Shown piece by piece: positions 43,389 to 54,030 of a stretch of DNA of 64,000 nt (the first letter of the stretch is position 1; each line of letters starts with the position of its first letter). The DNA lies in assembly GCF_001427985.1 (NCBI RefSeq), contig NZ_LMSA01000003.1:325153-389152 (forward strand), written 5' to 3'. The notes beneath the pieces were generated by a model. It made no database searches, had not been told where the DNA came from, and worked only from the letters and a program-made list of their open reading frames with translations. The position numbers and the translations under genes were made by a program. The stretch comes from Knoellia sp. Soil729 (GTDB lineage: Bacteria > Actinomycetota > Actinomycetes > Actinomycetales > Dermatophilaceae).

Positions 43389-44607
43389 GGACGGTCCCGT
43401 CCCGGAGCCGGTTGAACGGCAGGTAGGCCGGCTGGTACGGGTGCGCGGCCGCTGCTGCGAGGTCGATCTCCACGCCCAGGCCCGGCTGCTCCCCCGGGTG
43501 GAGAAGTCCGTCCTCGAAGGTCAGCGACTGCCGGAACACCTCGTTGGTCAGCGAGCCGTGGTGCATGTACTCCTGGATCCCGAAGTTGTGGATGGCGAGG
43601 TCGAGGTGCAAGGAGGCCGCCATGCCGACGGGAGAGATGTCCGTGGGGCCGTGGAGACCGGACTTCACCTGGTACTGCGCGGCGAAGTCCAGGATCTTCC
43701 TCAGCCCCGAGATCCCGCCCGTGTGGGTCACCGACGACCTCACGTAGTCGATGAGCTGCTCCCGGATCAACGTCTGGTAGTCCCACACGCTGTTGAAGAC
43801 CTCTCCGATCGCCAACGGGGTGGTGGTGTGCTGTCGCACCAGCCGCAGCGCCTCCTGGTTCTCGGCAGGAGTGCAGTCCTCCAGCCAGAAGAGGTCGTAG
43901 GGCTCCAGCGACTTGCCCAGCCTGGCCGCCTGGATGGGCGTCATGCGGTGGTGGCCGTCGTGCAGCAACGGCACCTCGGCGCCGAACTCTGAGCGCACTG
44001 CCTCGAACACCGAGGGGATGTGTCGCAGGTAGGCCGCCGTGTCCCAGTCCTCCTCCACCGGGAGGGCTGTGCGCTGCGCCGGCTCGTAGTCATAGCGCTT
44101 CTCACCGGCACCGGGCTGGCTCGGCACCCCGTAGACCGCGTCTATCCCCGGCACGGAGGTCTGCACCCGGATCGAGCGGAACCCGGCCTCCTGGTGGTGG
44201 CGGATGGAGTCGAAGAGCTCCTCGAGGTCACGCCCGGAGGCATGCCCGTAGGCCATGATCCCGTCCCGGGACGCTCCTCCGAGCAGCTGGTAGAGCGGCA
44301 TACCGGCCGCCTTGGCCTTGATGTCCCAGAGCGCGACGTCCACCGCGGCGATGGCCGTCATGGTCACAGGACCACGACGCCAGTACGCGGACCGGTACAG
44401 GAACTGCCACGCATCCTCGATCCGATGCGCATCGCGACCGATGAGCAGGGGGACCACGTGGTCCTGGAGATAGGACGCGACGGCGAGCTCGCGCCCGTTG
44501 AGCGTGCCGTCCCCGAGGCCCGTGATCCCCTCGTCCGTCGTGATCTGCAGGGTGACGAAGTTGCGGTCCGGGCTGGAGACGATGACGTCCGCCGCCGTGA
44601 TCCTCAC
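43378..44607 (-). CDS. manD: D-mannonate dehydratase, enolase superfamily (ManD)
   Basis: 409 residues. Dehydrates mannonate to 2-keto-3-deoxygluconate (KDG). ManD features: [75 protein letters not shown], metal ligands in [25 protein letters not shown] and [10 protein letters not shown], then the long [32 protein letters not shown]. Some relatives act on gluconate or have little activity, but the operon supplies a clear mannonate route. GTG 44607 overlaps the uxuB stop. Confidence 0.92.
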   Translation of the reverse strand: MRITAADVIVSSPDRNFVTLQITTDEGITGLGDGTLNGRELAVASYLQDHVVPLLIGRDAHRIEDAWQFLYRSAYWRRGPVTMTAIAAVDVALWDIKAKAAGMPLYQLLGGASRDGIMAYGHASGRDLEELFDSIRHHQEAGFRSIRVQTSVPGIDAVYGVPSQPGAGEKRYDYEPAQRTALPVEEDWDTAAYLRHIPSVFEAVRSEFGAEVPLLHDGHHRMTPIQAARLGKSLEPYDLFWLEDCTPAENQEALRLVRQHTTTPLAIGEVFNSVWDYQTLIREQLIDYVRSSVTHTGGISGLRKILDFAAQYQVKSGLHGPTDISPVGMAASLHLDLAIHNFGIQEYMHHGSLTNEVFRQSLTFEDGLLHPGEQPGLGVEIDLAAAAAHPYQPAYLPFNRLRDGTVHDW

Positions 44608-46100
44608 GCGGATCCCCCCTCGGCTGAACGCTGCTCGGTCAGGAGTCGCGAGACGCTGTCGACGAGAGCGGCCCTGAGCTCAGCCGAGTCCCGCAGGTCC
44701 GGACCGAACACCTCCTCGACGCCGAGCAGGCCGTCGACGATGCCGTCGGCCGACTCCGCCCCGGCGACGGCCGCCCGGAGCCGGTCGGCCAGTGGGTCCT
44801 CCAGCGGCAGCGTGCGACCGGAACGGTCACGTCCGGTCGCGACGAAAACCATCCAGCCAGCGAGCGTCAACCCTGCCCAATGGGGCGTCTCCCCCGCCGC
44901 GAGCCGGTCGCGGATCGTCCCCAGGAGTCGCATCGGCAGCTTCTGCGAGCCGTCCATGGCCACCTGCAGGGTGCGGTGGCGAAGCGCAGGGTTGGCGAAC
45001 CGCTGCATGACCTCCTGCCCGTATGCCGTGAGGTCGAGCCCCGGGGGCTGCGTCAGGGTGGGCAGCACGTCGACGGCGATGAGCTGCCGGGCCGCGTGCT
45101 CGAGGTCTGGGTCGGCGACCGCGTCTGCAATCGACTCGTGCCCACGCAGGGCTCCGAGGTAGGCGAGCAACGAGTGGGTGCAGTTGAGGACCCGCAGCTT
45201 GGCCTGCTCGAACGGACGCACGGAGTCCACCAGGTCGGCACCCGCACGTTCCCAGCTTGGCCGGCCTGCGCGGAAGTCGTCCTCGATGACCCACTGACGG
45301 AACGGCTCGGCGACGACGAGGGCCTCATCGGTCAGTCCGAGCAGGCGCCGGGCATCCGCGCGGTCGGCGTCCGTCGTGGCCGGCACGATCCGGTCGACCA
45401 TGGAGGACGGGAACGAGACGTTCGCCTCGATCCACTGGCCGAGCGGGTCGCCCTCCGCGGACGGCAGCGCCGCGCAGAAGTCCGTCACCAGCGCGCGCAG
45501 CACCTCACCGTTGTCGGTGAGGTTGTCGCAGCACAGGATGCTCAGCGGCGCGCCCGAGAGGTGGGAGCGGGCCTGGATGCCACGGACCAGCTGCCCCACC
45601 GTGCTGCGCGCCGCCCCACCTGCGCCGGTCGAGCCGGCGAGGTCGGCCTGCACCACGGGATCCGTGAGGTTGAGGCCGCCACCGAGCCCGCGGCGGTAGC
45701 CCTTCTCGGTGACGGTCAAGGTCACGACGCGCACAGCAGGCTCGGCGAAGCGCTCCATGAGCCGGTGCGTCTCCTCCGCGGCGACGATCGCCTCCCGCAC
45801 CTGGCCCACGACCCGCAGGGCGGGGTCGTCCAGCCCACGCTCGAGGACGCCGTAGAGGCCGTCCTGCGGTCGCAGGTGGTCGGCGACCGTCGAGGACCGC
45901 TGGGTGACACCGCAGATGCCCCAGCCGGGCTCCTGCGCGAGGACCGCGGCGTCCTCGGTGAAGACGGCCTGGTGGGCGCGGTGGAACGCACCGATCCCCA
46001 GGTGCAGGATGCCGGTCTCGGCGGCGAGCTCCCGGGCTGGTGGCAGCTGCACCCCCGAGGGCGAGTGGGTGGCCAGGCTGTCCATCGACAACCGGGTCAC
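44604..46100 (-). CDS. uxuB: Mannitol dehydrogenase family: fructuronate reductase / mannonate oxidoreductase
   Basis: 498 residues. Polyol-type long-chain dehydrogenase: [17 protein letters not shown] (NAD loop), [37 protein letters not shown], and the catalytic Lys region [21 protein letters not shown]. Reduces fructuronate to mannonate with NADH. As the only such enzyme in the operon it may also reduce tagaturonate. GTG 46100 overlaps the uxaA stop (GTGA). The C-terminal [13 protein letters not shown] is usual for this family. Confidence 0.92.
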   Translation of the reverse strand: MTRLSMDSLATHSPSGVQLPPARELAAETGILHLGIGAFHRAHQAVFTEDAAVLAQEPGWGICGVTQRSSTVADHLRPQDGLYGVLERGLDDPALRVVGQVREAIVAAEETHRLMERFAEPAVRVVTLTVTEKGYRRGLGGGLNLTDPVVQADLAGSTGAGGAARSTVGQLVRGIQARSHLSGAPLSILCCDNLTDNGEVLRALVTDFCAALPSAEGDPLGQWIEANVSFPSSMVDRIVPATTDADRADARRLLGLTDEALVVAEPFRQWVIEDDFRAGRPSWERAGADLVDSVRPFEQAKLRVLNCTHSLLAYLGALRGHESIADAVADPDLEHAARQLIAVDVLPTLTQPPGLDLTAYGQEVMQRFANPALRHRTLQVAMDGSQKLPMRLLGTIRDRLAAGETPHWAGLTLAGWMVFVATGRDRSGRTLPLEDPLADRLRAAVAGAESADGIVDGLLGVEEVFGPDLRDSAELRAALVDSVSRLLTEQRSAEGGSA

Positions 46101-47629
46101 AGCACCGCCCCCATCTGCCACGGCACCATCTCTTCGCCACCGAGCCCGAGCTCCTCGCTGAAGGTGCGCCGACCCGAGGCGGTGTCGAGGAGCAGGTCGT
46201 AGACCCGGCGACCCATCTCGTCGAGGGTGACGCCGGACTCGACGACGCCGGAGCAGTCGAGGTCCATGTCGCCGGCCATCCGCAGGGCCATGCTCGAGTT
46301 CGTCGCGAGCTTGACGGTGGGCACCGGTCGACTGCCGAACACCGAGCCCCGCCCGGTGGTGAAGCAGATGAGGTTGGCGCCTCCGGCAACCATGCCGGTG
46401 ACGGACACGGGGTCGTAGCCCGGGGTGTCCATGAAGACGAAGCCGTCGTGCGGGATGCGCTCGGCGTAGCCCACGACGGCCGAGAGCGGGGCGTGGCCAC
46501 CCTTGGCGACGGCGCCGAGCGACTTCTCGAGGATGGTGGTGATGCCACCCTCCTTGTTGCCCGGCGAGGGGTTGCCGTCGAGGGTGGTCCCCTGCGACTC
46601 GGTGTAGCGCTCCCACCAGGCGATGCGTTCGAGCAGGGCCTCACCCACCTCGCGGTCGACGGCGCGCTCGGCCAGCATCTGCTCGGCGCCGTAGACCTCG
46701 GGCGTCTCCCCCAGCACGCTCGTCCCGCCGACCGCCACGAGCAGGTCGCTGGCGACGCCGAGGGAGGGGTTGGCCGTGAGACCGGACCAGGCATCACTCC
46801 CGCCACACTGCAGTCCGAGCACGAGGTGCTCGACGCCGACCTCCTCGCGCTTGCTCCCGCGCAGGTCCGAGGCCATGCCACGCACCAGCTGCTCGCCCCT
46901 GGCAATGGCCGCCGCGGTCCCGCCAGCCTCCTGGATGGTGAACGCCTCGACGGGGATCTCCTCCGAGAGCCCGAGGTCGTCCATGAGCCCGCTGACCGCG
47001 TTGACCTCGCAGCCGAGCCCGAGCACGACGAGCGCGCCGATGTTGGGGTGCCGCGCGTAGCCTTGGAGGGTGCGCCGCAGGATGTCCCACCCCTCACCGC
47101 GGTTGGCCATGCCACACCCGGTGCCGTGGGTGAGCGCGACGACACCGTCGACACCCTCCCCGTGCAGGGCGGCGACCTCGTCCTCGGTGCGCCGCGCCAC
47201 CTGGCGCGCCACGGTGGCCGAGCAGTTGACGGTGGTGAGGACACCGACGAAGTTGCGGGTCCCCACGGATCCGTCACGTCGCCGGTAGCCGTTGAACGAC
47301 CGCCGCACACCAGCGAGGTCCATGCGGCTCGCTGCGACAGCACCTCCGGAGGCGAGGGTGCTCGCGCCCGCGGGCATCTCGAGGTTGTGCACGTGCACGT
47401 GCTCCCCGAGCCGGATGTCCTGCGTCGCAGCGCCGATGACGTGACCGTACTTGCGCACCAGGGTGCCCGCCGACAGGTCTCTCAGGGCGACCTTGTGACC
47501 GGCCGGTATGCCGTGTGGTGCCGTGATCGTCACGTAGTCGGGAAGCGTGAGGGCGGCTCCCGGGGCGATGGCACTGCGGCTGATGGCGACGTCGTCGCCC
47601 TCCGAGAGTCGGAGCAGCTGGTCGGTCAC
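46097..47629 (-). CDS. uxaA: Altronate dehydratase (UxaA family)
   Basis: 510 residues, with the N-terminal SAF domain fused to the large GD-AH_C domain as in full-length UxaA. SAF: GDDVAISRSAIAPGAALTLPDYVTITAPHGIPAGHKVALRDLSAGTLVRKYGHVIG. Catalytic half: FNGYRRRDGSVGTRNFVGVLTTVNCSATVA, HGTGCGM, LGLGCEVN, LQCGGSDAWSGLTANPSLG, NPSPGNKEGGITTI and TTGRGSVFG. Iron-dependent dehydration of altronate to KDG, so galacturonate could also be used. GTG 47629 overlaps the kinase stop. Confidence 0.92.
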   Translation of the reverse strand: MTDQLLRLSEGDDVAISRSAIAPGAALTLPDYVTITAPHGIPAGHKVALRDLSAGTLVRKYGHVIGAATQDIRLGEHVHVHNLEMPAGASTLASGGAVAASRMDLAGVRRSFNGYRRRDGSVGTRNFVGVLTTVNCSATVARQVARRTEDEVAALHGEGVDGVVALTHGTGCGMANRGEGWDILRRTLQGYARHPNIGALVVLGLGCEVNAVSGLMDDLGLSEEIPVEAFTIQEAGGTAAAIARGEQLVRGMASDLRGSKREEVGVEHLVLGLQCGGSDAWSGLTANPSLGVASDLLVAVGGTSVLGETPEVYGAEQMLAERAVDREVGEALLERIAWWERYTESQGTTLDGNPSPGNKEGGITTILEKSLGAVAKGGHAPLSAVVGYAERIPHDGFVFMDTPGYDPVSVTGMVAGGANLICFTTGRGSVFGSRPVPTVKLATNSSMALRMAGDMDLDCSGVVESGVTLDEMGRRVYDLLLDTASGRRTFSEELGLGGEEMVPWQMGAVL

Positions 47630-48612
47630 GGTTGGTCAGCTCCTTGCAGTGAGGCCGCCGCGCGGGCGCTGCGGGTCTCGTCGAGAGTGGGAATGTGCCC
47701 TGTGCCGCCCTGGCCCTGCACCGAGAGGGCAGCGGCCGCGACGGCCAGCCGGGCGGCCTCGGCGAGGTCGTCGCCCACGGCCAGCCGCGCCACGAGGGTG
47801 CCGGTGAGGCAGTCCCCGGCACCCGTCTGGTCGACCACGAGTGGTGCGTGCACGCCGGGGATGTGCTCGAGGGTGCCCGCGTGCCACAGCAGCACGCCGG
47901 CACTGCCGCAGGTGAGGACGACGTCGCGAGCACCCAGCGCGAGGATGCCCTGCACGGCTTCTGCTGCGCTCTGTGCGGGGAGCCCGAGCAGGTCGCCCAC
48001 CTCGCCCGGCCACGAGGGCGTCACGACCTCGGCCAGAGGCGCCAGGCGCCGCAGGTGCTCGGCCGCATCTCGGGCCGACGTGAGCCGCGGGCGGAAGTTC
48101 GGGTCGTAGACGAACCGTGGCGCGATCTCGGCAGCACGGTGCACCGCCGCGGCGGCCGACGGCGAGATCGCGCACGCCACGCCGCTGCCCAGCACGACCC
48201 CGGCGCCCCGGAGCAGGTCCTCGTCGAGATCCTCGGGCGAGAGCTCCGAGCCTGCGCTGCCCTTGCGGGCATAGGCGAACTGACGCAAGCCCTCGGGGTC
48301 CGCGTGGGAGAGGTATACGCCGTGCTGTCCGCCCGTCCGGATGAGGTGCCTGGTGTCGATGCCGAGCTCGGCCACGCGTTGCACCAGGGCGTCGCCGAGC
48401 TCGTCGTCCGGGACCCGCGCGACGAGGACGGTGTGCGCACCGGCCGCCGCGGAGGCCGCTGCCGCGTTGAGCGCGTCGCCCGAGAAGGCCAGCCGCAGGC
48501 TGCCACCGTCCTTCCACGGAGAGAGGGCTGACAGCTCGACCAACACCTCGCCGAGGACGACCACGCCACCGGGACCACGCGGCATACCCGCAGGCTTGTC
48601 GGGTCCGCTCAC
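47626..48612 (-). CDS. kdgK: PfkB-family kinase, probably 2-keto-3-deoxygluconate kinase
   Basis: 328 residues. GEVLVELSALSPWKDGGSLRLAFSGDALNAAAASAAAGAHTVLVARV (N-terminal PfkB signature), VYDPNFRPRLTS, and VVDQTGAGDCLTGTLVARLAVG with the catalytic Asp of the DTGAGD motif. Phosphorylates KDG to KDPG for Eda; that assignment rests on the operon. GTG 48612 overlaps the permease stop. An in-frame ATG ten codons later (MPRGPGG) is possible and sits on one of the GTATGCCG copies. Confidence 0.88.
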   Translation of the reverse strand: MSGPDKPAGMPRGPGGVVVLGEVLVELSALSPWKDGGSLRLAFSGDALNAAAASAAAGAHTVLVARVPDDELGDALVQRVAELGIDTRHLIRTGGQHGVYLSHADPEGLRQFAYARKGSAGSELSPEDLDEDLLRGAGVVLGSGVACAISPSAAAAVHRAAEIAPRFVYDPNFRPRLTSARDAAEHLRRLAPLAEVVTPSWPGEVGDLLGLPAQSAAEAVQGILALGARDVVLTCGSAGVLLWHAGTLEHIPGVHAPLVVDQTGAGDCLTGTLVARLAVGDDLAEAARLAVAAAALSVQGQGGTGHIPTLDETRSARAAASLQGADQP

Positions 48613-49490
48613 GAGTCCTGATCCTCCTTGACCTGGGCCACCAGCTGCGTCGGGTTGACGAACCGCAGCGCCACCACGAGCAGGACCATCATCACGCTCA
48701 CATAGATGACGGCCATCGAGTCGACCGACTGCTGCGCCCGGATGCCGGCGGCGTTCATCGAGTTGAACAGCGCGACGACCAGGGTGTTCGAGTCCGGGCC
48801 CGCCGTGAGGAAGGTCAGCTCGAACATGCCCACGGTGCGCACCAGCACGAGGATGCACGACGCGAGGATTCCCGGCACGAGAAGCGGCGCGAGGATGCGC
48901 GTGAAGACCGCCATCGTGCGCGCGCCCGACATGCGGGCAGCCCGCTCGATCGCGGGGTCGATCTGCTCGATGAAGGGCGTCATGGTGAGGATGACGAACG
49001 GCACGCACGGCACGAGGTTCGCGAGGATCACGCCTGAGAGGTTGCCGGCCAGGTTGAACTTGTAGAGCACCGTCGCCAGCGGGATGCCGTAGGTGATCGG
49101 CGGCATCATGATGGGCAGGAGGAAGGCCAGGTAGGCGATCTTCTTGCCCGGGAAGTCCCGTCGTGCGAGGACGTACGACGCGGGCACGCCCACGAGCACG
49201 GACAGGACGACCACCGCGACCGCGACCTGCAGGGTCACGATGATGACGTGCAGGAGGTCGAACTCGGTCCACGCCTGGCTGTACCACTGCGTGGTCCAAC
49301 CCTGCGGCAGCCAGGTGCCGAACCATCGGGTGCCGAACGAGTTCACGAGAACCGAGCCCACGATGCCGACCAGGAAGATCATGAACAGGACGACGCTGCC
49401 CCAGACCGCCCAGGCGGCGGGACTGGCGACGATCCTGCGCGGGGTGCCGGTCTCGGACGTCGTGGGTGCGGGTGCCTGCAGGATGCTCAT
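48609..49490 (-). CDS. ABC transporter permease (carbohydrate-acid uptake)
   Basis: 293 residues, about six membrane segments, beginning ASPAAWAVWGSVVLFMIFLVGIVGSVLVNSF. The EAA loop contacting the ATPase is IERAARMSGARTMAVFTRILAPLLVPGI. This is the second permease of an iron/spermidine/2-aminoethylphosphonate-type ABC importer. ATG 49490 overlaps the stop of the first permease (TGATG). Its place in the uronate operon suggests uptake of a hexuronate or an oligouronide. Confidence 0.9.
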   Translation of the reverse strand: MSILQAPAPTTSETGTPRRIVASPAAWAVWGSVVLFMIFLVGIVGSVLVNSFGTRWFGTWLPQGWTTQWYSQAWTEFDLLHVIIVTLQVAVAVVVLSVLVGVPASYVLARRDFPGKKIAYLAFLLPIMMPPITYGIPLATVLYKFNLAGNLSGVILANLVPCVPFVILTMTPFIEQIDPAIERAARMSGARTMAVFTRILAPLLVPGILASCILVLVRTVGMFELTFLTAGPDSNTLVVALFNSMNAAGIRAQQSVDSMAVIYVSVMMVLLVVALRFVNPTQLVAQVKEDQDS

Positions 49491-50419
49491 CAGCCCTTGC
49501 CTCCGGTCGAACCGACATAGAACTGGCTGCGCCACAGCAGGACGACCCCGATGATGACGATCTCGATGGCGCCCATGATCATGGCGATCGCCGACGCGAA
49601 CGGGTAGTCGTACTGCTCGTACGCCGCCTGGTAGGCCGCGATCGAGATGACCCGGGTCTCCCCCGTCGGGTTGCCGACGAGGATGGCGGACGGGAACACG
49701 CTGAACGCCAGCACGAAGGTGAGGCAGAACGTCGTGGCGAGCCCCGGCGCCAGCAACGGCAGGGTGATGCGCCGGAAGCGTGCACGCCAGTCAGCGCCGA
49801 GCGTCGCGGCTGCTCGTTCCAGGCTCGGGTCGATGCCCGAGAGGTAGGACAGGATGAGCAGGAACGCGAACGGGAACCCGGTGATGACGAGGCTGAAGAA
49901 GACGCCCCAGTAGTTGTTGACCAGACGGAGCGGCTCGTCGAGGATCCCGGCCGAGATCAGGACGCGGTTGAACCACCCGGCTGGGCCCAGGAAGTTGAGC
50001 AGACCCTCGGCCGTGAGCACGGTCCCCAAGGTGATCGGGATGACGAGCAGCGTGGTGATGAGTCGCTTGCCACGAAACCGACCCCGCATCCGGTAGGCGA
50101 TCGGCACGGCCGCGAGCACGTTGAACAAGGCGGCGGGAATCGCGAGCCGCAGCGTCTTCCAGATGGTGTCGCGCTGGAAGGTGTCCTCGAAGAACCGCTT
50201 GTACTCGGTGAGGGGGCCTCCGCCGTTCGTCGGCTGGAACGACAGTCCCAACCCGTAGAGGAACGGGTAGATGAACAGCCCGATGACGAAGACCATGGCA
50301 GGCACGAGGAGCAACAGCTGGCTGTCGATGCCTCGTTCGGCGAGACGGTGCCGCAGGCTCGGCGCGTTGCGTGGAGCCTGTCGGGGCGCCTGCGGGGGCG
50401 TCTCGGTGCGGACCGTCAT
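49490..50419 (-). CDS. ABC transporter permease (carbohydrate-acid uptake)
   Basis: 309 residues with a Pro/Arg-rich cytoplasmic N-terminus (TETPPQAPRQAPRNAPSLRHRL), then about six membrane segments starting SQLLLLVPAMVFVIGLFIYPFLYGLGLSF. EAA loop: LERAAATLGADWRARFRRITLPLLAPGLATTF. Forms the channel with the permease encoded just downstream. ATG 50419 overlaps the ATPase stop by four bases. Confidence 0.9.
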   Translation of the reverse strand: MTVRTETPPQAPRQAPRNAPSLRHRLAERGIDSQLLLLVPAMVFVIGLFIYPFLYGLGLSFQPTNGGGPLTEYKRFFEDTFQRDTIWKTLRLAIPAALFNVLAAVPIAYRMRGRFRGKRLITTLLVIPITLGTVLTAEGLLNFLGPAGWFNRVLISAGILDEPLRLVNNYWGVFFSLVITGFPFAFLLILSYLSGIDPSLERAAATLGADWRARFRRITLPLLAPGLATTFCLTFVLAFSVFPSAILVGNPTGETRVISIAAYQAAYEQYDYPFASAIAMIMGAIEIVIIGVVLLWRSQFYVGSTGGKG

Positions 50420-51594
50420 GAGGGACCGCTCCCCGACAGTGCGGGGGCGACGTCCTTGTCCCGCGGCTCCGCGTCGGCGCCGAGGGTGGCTCGCCCGGCC
50501 AAGGGCTCGTCGCCCCGCGGGAAGGCCAGCAGGCGGACCGGGTCCACGTCGAGCGTGACCGCGTCCCCGGGAGCCAGTCGCTCGCCGGTCCTCACGTGCA
50601 GGCGTTGGCCCTCACGGGTGCGCACCTCCACGGCGAGCTCGCGGCCCTGGTACTCGACCACCTCGACGACCGCGTCGACCGACGACGAGGGTGAGCTGTG
50701 ACCGCCGGCGCCTGTGCGTACCACGAGATCCTCGGGGCGCACGGCCACGACGACTGCGTCGCCGGTGCTGAGGGGCTCCACGGGTGTGGCAGCGAGCTTG
50801 AGGCCCTTGTCCTCGACGACCACCAGGTCACCGTCGGCGCCCGACACCGTGAGCTCGACCAGGTTGCGGAAGCCCATGAAGTCCGCCACGTGCCAGTTCG
50901 CGGGACGGGTGTGCAGGTCCTCGGGCGTGCCGATCTGTTGCACCTTGCCCTTGCGCAGCACGACGAGACGGTCGGCCATGGACAGGGCCTCCTCCTGGTC
51001 GTGGGTGACGTAGACCGTCGTGAGGCCCAGGCTCTGGTGGAGACGGCGGATCTCGGTCCGCATCTCCAGCCGGAGCTTGGCGTCGAGGTTGCTCAGGGGC
51101 TCGTCCATGAGCACGAGAGAGGGCTCCAGGACGACCGCTCGAGCGATGGCGACACGCTGCTGCTGCCCACCGGAGAGCTGGCCCGGCAGCTTGCCGGCAT
51201 GCTCCTCCAGCTGCACCAGCCGGATCGCCTCGTCGGTGCGCTGCGCGACCTCCTGCTTGGGCAGACGTCGCATCTGCAGTCCGAAGGCGATGTTGCTGCG
51301 CACGGTCATGTGCGGGAACAGCGCGTAGTTCTGGAAGACCATGCCGAAGCCGCGGCGCTCCGGCGGGAGGGTGTCGATCCGCTTCTCGTCCTGCCAGATG
51401 CTGCCGCCCGTGAGCGGCAGCAGTCCGGCAAGGCAGTTCAGCGCGGTCGACTTGCCGCAGCCCGACGGGCCGAGCAGGGCGATGAACTCCCCTGCTCGGA
51501 TCGTCAGGTCGAGGTCCTTGAGGGCGTCGGTGCCGGCGAACTGCCGGCTCACCCCGTCGAGACGGAGCTCGGAGAACGTGCTGGTCTGGGTCAC
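50416..51594 (-). CDS. ABC transporter ATP-binding protein
   Basis: 392 residues. Walker [11 protein letters not shown]-loop [13 protein letters not shown], signature [14 protein letters not shown], Walker [14 protein letters not shown]-loop YVTHDQEEA. The C-terminal ~110 residues are a TOBE domain ([14 protein letters not shown]...[14 protein letters not shown]), as in the PotA/FbpC/UgpC group. Energises the two permeases. GTG 51594 overlaps the stop of the binding-protein gene (GTGA). Confidence 0.93.
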   Translation of the reverse strand: MTQTSTFSELRLDGVSRQFAGTDALKDLDLTIRAGEFIALLGPSGCGKSTALNCLAGLLPLTGGSIWQDEKRIDTLPPERRGFGMVFQNYALFPHMTVRSNIAFGLQMRRLPKQEVAQRTDEAIRLVQLEEHAGKLPGQLSGGQQQRVAIARAVVLEPSLVLMDEPLSNLDAKLRLEMRTEIRRLHQSLGLTTVYVTHDQEEALSMADRLVVLRKGKVQQIGTPEDLHTRPANWHVADFMGFRNLVELTVSGADGDLVVVEDKGLKLAATPVEPLSTGDAVVVAVRPEDLVVRTGAGGHSSPSSSVDAVVEVVEYQGRELAVEVRTREGQRLHVRTGERLAPGDAVTLDVDPVRLLAFPRGDEPLAGRATLGADAEPRDKDVAPALSGSGPS

Positions 51595-52820
51595 TTCTTG
51601 ACCTTCGAGCCGCCGATCTCACGGTCCCACTTGTCGAACGCCGCCACCATGGCCTTGTTGTCCAGAGGAACCTCCTTCGGGTTGCTCTCGATGAGAGCGT
51701 CGTACTCGGGGCGCCCGAACTTCTTGATGGCGTCCTGGCTCTTCTGCGGTGCCATGGAGATGTCGACGTCCTTCACGGCCGGGCCCGGGTAGAAGTAGCC
51801 GTCGTCGTAGGCCTTGGCCTGCTGCTCCTTGGTGAGCATGAACTGGATGAGCTGGAGGACCGCCGACTGCTGGTCGGCCGACGCACCCTTGGGCACGACG
51901 GCATAGTGCGCGTCGGTGACCCAGTGGAAGCCCTTCATCGTCGTCACCTTGGCGCTCTCCGGCACCGTGCCGAGCACGCGCGGGTTGATGTCCCACCCGG
52001 TGGTGGAGGCCACCATGTTGACCGTCCCGTTGCCCAGGTCCTTCATCGTTGCGGTCGTGCCGCTCTGGTAGGTGTCGATGTACTGGCCGAGGTCCTTGAG
52101 GTAGGCCCAGGTCTTGTCCCAGCCCTTGATCGGGTCCATGGGGTCGGTGTCGCCCAGGATGTAGGGCAGACCCATCATGAAGGTGCGGCCCGGTCCCGAG
52201 TTCGCCGGACGCGCGTACTCGAACTTGCCCGGGTTGGCCTTGGCGTAGGCAAGCAGCTCCTCGGCAGAGGTCGGCGGGTTCGCCACCTTGTCCGGCATGT
52301 ACTCGAGGAGGGGGCCGGAGGGGTAGTAGGTGACGGTGACCCCGACGTTGCCCGCGAGCTCCTGCATCTTGGCGGCGGGCTCCTGGTAGGTGTCCATGTT
52401 GCTGAGGCGGTCCTTGTACTTCGGGAGCAGGTCCTGCCACAGCCCCTGCTCCGAGCCGGCCGAGAGGCCGTCCGTGCCGGTGAGCACGAGGCCGATGTCG
52501 ACGCGACCAGCACCCTGCTGGGCCTTGATCTTGCCGACGAGGTCCGGCGCGGGCGCCTTGGAGTAGGTCACCTTGGAGATGACGTCCGGGTGCTGCTTGA
52601 CGAAGTCGTCGATCATGCCCTGGGTGAGCTGGAGGTTGCCCGCGACGTCGAGGACGTTGAGCACCACCGCCTTCGAGGGCTTGTCGGGAGCGTCTGCACC
52701 CGCCTTCGCTGTGTCGCCACCGCTGTTGGGGGACGCGGGTGCTCCGCAGGCGCCGAGGACTCCGGCGAGGAGAGCCCCTGTGGCGAGGACGGTGGTGCGC
52801 CGAGTGATGCGCATGGGCAT
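51591..52820 (-). CDS. Extracellular solute-binding lipoprotein
   Basis: 409 residues. Lipoprotein signal RITRRTTVLATGALLAGVLGAC with lipobox Cys25, then a PNSGGDTAKAGADAPDKPSK linker. The mature part has the cluster D/F solute-binding fold: DDFVKQHPDVISKVTYSKAPAPDLVGKIKAQQGAGRVDIGLVLTGTDG, and GLPYILGDTDPMDPIKGWDKTWAYLKDLGQY. Captures the substrate for the importer; a hexuronate or uronide is inferred from context. ATG 52820 or 52814; AAGGG upstream. First gene after lacI. Confidence 0.9.
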   Translation of the reverse strand: MPMRITRRTTVLATGALLAGVLGACGAPASPNSGGDTAKAGADAPDKPSKAVVLNVLDVAGNLQLTQGMIDDFVKQHPDVISKVTYSKAPAPDLVGKIKAQQGAGRVDIGLVLTGTDGLSAGSEQGLWQDLLPKYKDRLSNMDTYQEPAAKMQELAGNVGVTVTYYPSGPLLEYMPDKVANPPTSAEELLAYAKANPGKFEYARPANSGPGRTFMMGLPYILGDTDPMDPIKGWDKTWAYLKDLGQYIDTYQSGTTATMKDLGNGTVNMVASTTGWDINPRVLGTVPESAKVTTMKGFHWVTDAHYAVVPKGASADQQSAVLQLIQFMLTKEQQAKAYDDGYFYPGPAVKDVDISMAPQKSQDAIKKFGRPEYDALIESNPKEVPLDNKAMVAAFDKWDREIGGSKVKK

Positions 52821-52831
52821 GTTTCCCTTCT

Positions 52832-53860
52832 TCAGAGCCGCGGGGTGCGGCTGCGACCGGTGGGCCGGGTCGACGTGGTGGGTGCGGGTGCGGTGGTGTG
52901 CCGCGCAAGCAGCTCGGTGGCCAGCTCCCGGGCACGAGCGACGTGAGCTGACTCCTCCGTGAGCAGTCGGAGGAGCAGGTCGACCGAGGTGCGGCCGGCC
53001 AGGTCTTTGGGGATGTCGAGCGTGGTGAGCGAGGGTTGGACCATGGCGGACATCGGGATGTTGTCGATGCCGACGACGCTCATCTCGCCCGGGACGTCGA
53101 CCCCCCTGTCGCGCAGCCCGTTGAGCAGGCCGAGGGCCACGAGGTCGTTGTAGGCGACCACGGCGCTGACCCCCGAGATCACCGCGCCCTCCGCCGCGTC
53201 GGTGCCGCCGTCGAAGGTGGGCGCGAAGTGGCCGAGCTCGACAAGCTCGACGCCGTTCTGGTTCGCCGCCACGCGCAGCCCGCGCACTCGCTCGCGGTTG
53301 GACCAGCTGCTTCGTGGACCGCCCACGTACCCGACCGAACGGTGTCCTTGCGCACTCAGGTGCTCGATGATCTGCCGCATTCCGCCGACGTTGTCCACCG
53401 ACACGGAGGGGATCGACCTCTCCTTGCGGTTGACGAGCACGACGGGGGCCAGGGTGGCCGCCTCCCTCAGCTCCGCCGGCTTCATGCGGGGCGAGCACAG
53501 GATGATGCCGTCGACCTGCTTGGCCAGCACGCGCACGAGCCCCAGCTCGGTGGAGGCGTCCTCGTCCGAGTCCGCGACGAAGACCTGGTAGTCGGCTTGG
53601 TGCGCCGCCAGCTGGATCCCCTTGACGACCGACGGGAAGAAGGGGTTGGCCAGGTCCGGGAGGATGAGCCCGAGGTTGCCCGTTCGCCCTGTCGACAGGC
53701 CACGGGCGGCACGGTTGGGTCGGTAGCCCAAGTGCTCGGCCACGCGTGTGACACGTCGACGGGTCTCGGGATCCACCATGTCGGGGATCGACAGCGCCCG
53801 GGAGACCGTGGAGGCGGACACGCCTGCAGCCTTGGCGACGTCACGGATGGTGACAGCCAC
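52832..53860 (-). CDS. LacI-family regulator of the uronate regulon
   Basis: 342 residues. N-terminal HTH VTIRDVAKAAGVSASTVSRALSIPDMVDPETRRRVTRVAEHLGYRPNRAARGLSTGRTGNLGLILPDLANPFF, including the hinge helix. The periplasmic-binding-like core follows (VDGIILCSPR, VDNVGGMRQIIEHLSAQGHRSVGYVGGP, VVAYNDLVALGLL, MSVVGIDNIPMSAMVQPSLTT). Expected effector: a uronate or KDG. I chose GTG 53860 because AGGAG lies 5 bases upstream; GTG 53866 has it too close. Divergent from uxaC, with three palindromes in the gap. Confidence 0.93.
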   Translation of the reverse strand: MAVTIRDVAKAAGVSASTVSRALSIPDMVDPETRRRVTRVAEHLGYRPNRAARGLSTGRTGNLGLILPDLANPFFPSVVKGIQLAAHQADYQVFVADSDEDASTELGLVRVLAKQVDGIILCSPRMKPAELREAATLAPVVLVNRKERSIPSVSVDNVGGMRQIIEHLSAQGHRSVGYVGGPRSSWSNRERVRGLRVAANQNGVELVELGHFAPTFDGGTDAAEGAVISGVSAVVAYNDLVALGLLNGLRDRGVDVPGEMSVVGIDNIPMSAMVQPSLTTLDIPKDLAGRTSVDLLLRLLTEESAHVARARELATELLARHTTAPAPTTSTRPTGRSRTPRL

Positions 53861-53901
53861 GGGCACTCCTCATCGTCGAGATCCAGTGATTGGGGAAGAG
53901 T

Positions 53902-53917
53902 TTGCAAACGGTTGCAG
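53902..53917. promoter_or_regulatory. LacI-type operator 1
   Basis: TTGCAAACGGTTGCAG contains perfect half-sites TGCAA-N4-TTGCA. It lies 42 bases before the lacI start, so it probably controls lacI and the transporter operon. Confidence 0.65.
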
Positions 53918-54030
53918 CAAATGTCAATAGTCATCTCGCGGTGATCTTGAGTCGACATCTCGGCGCTCATGACCCTTCGATCTGAGTGCAGTACAGGCGC
54001 GTTCAGTCCTTGATTCGCGACAGTGGGGTT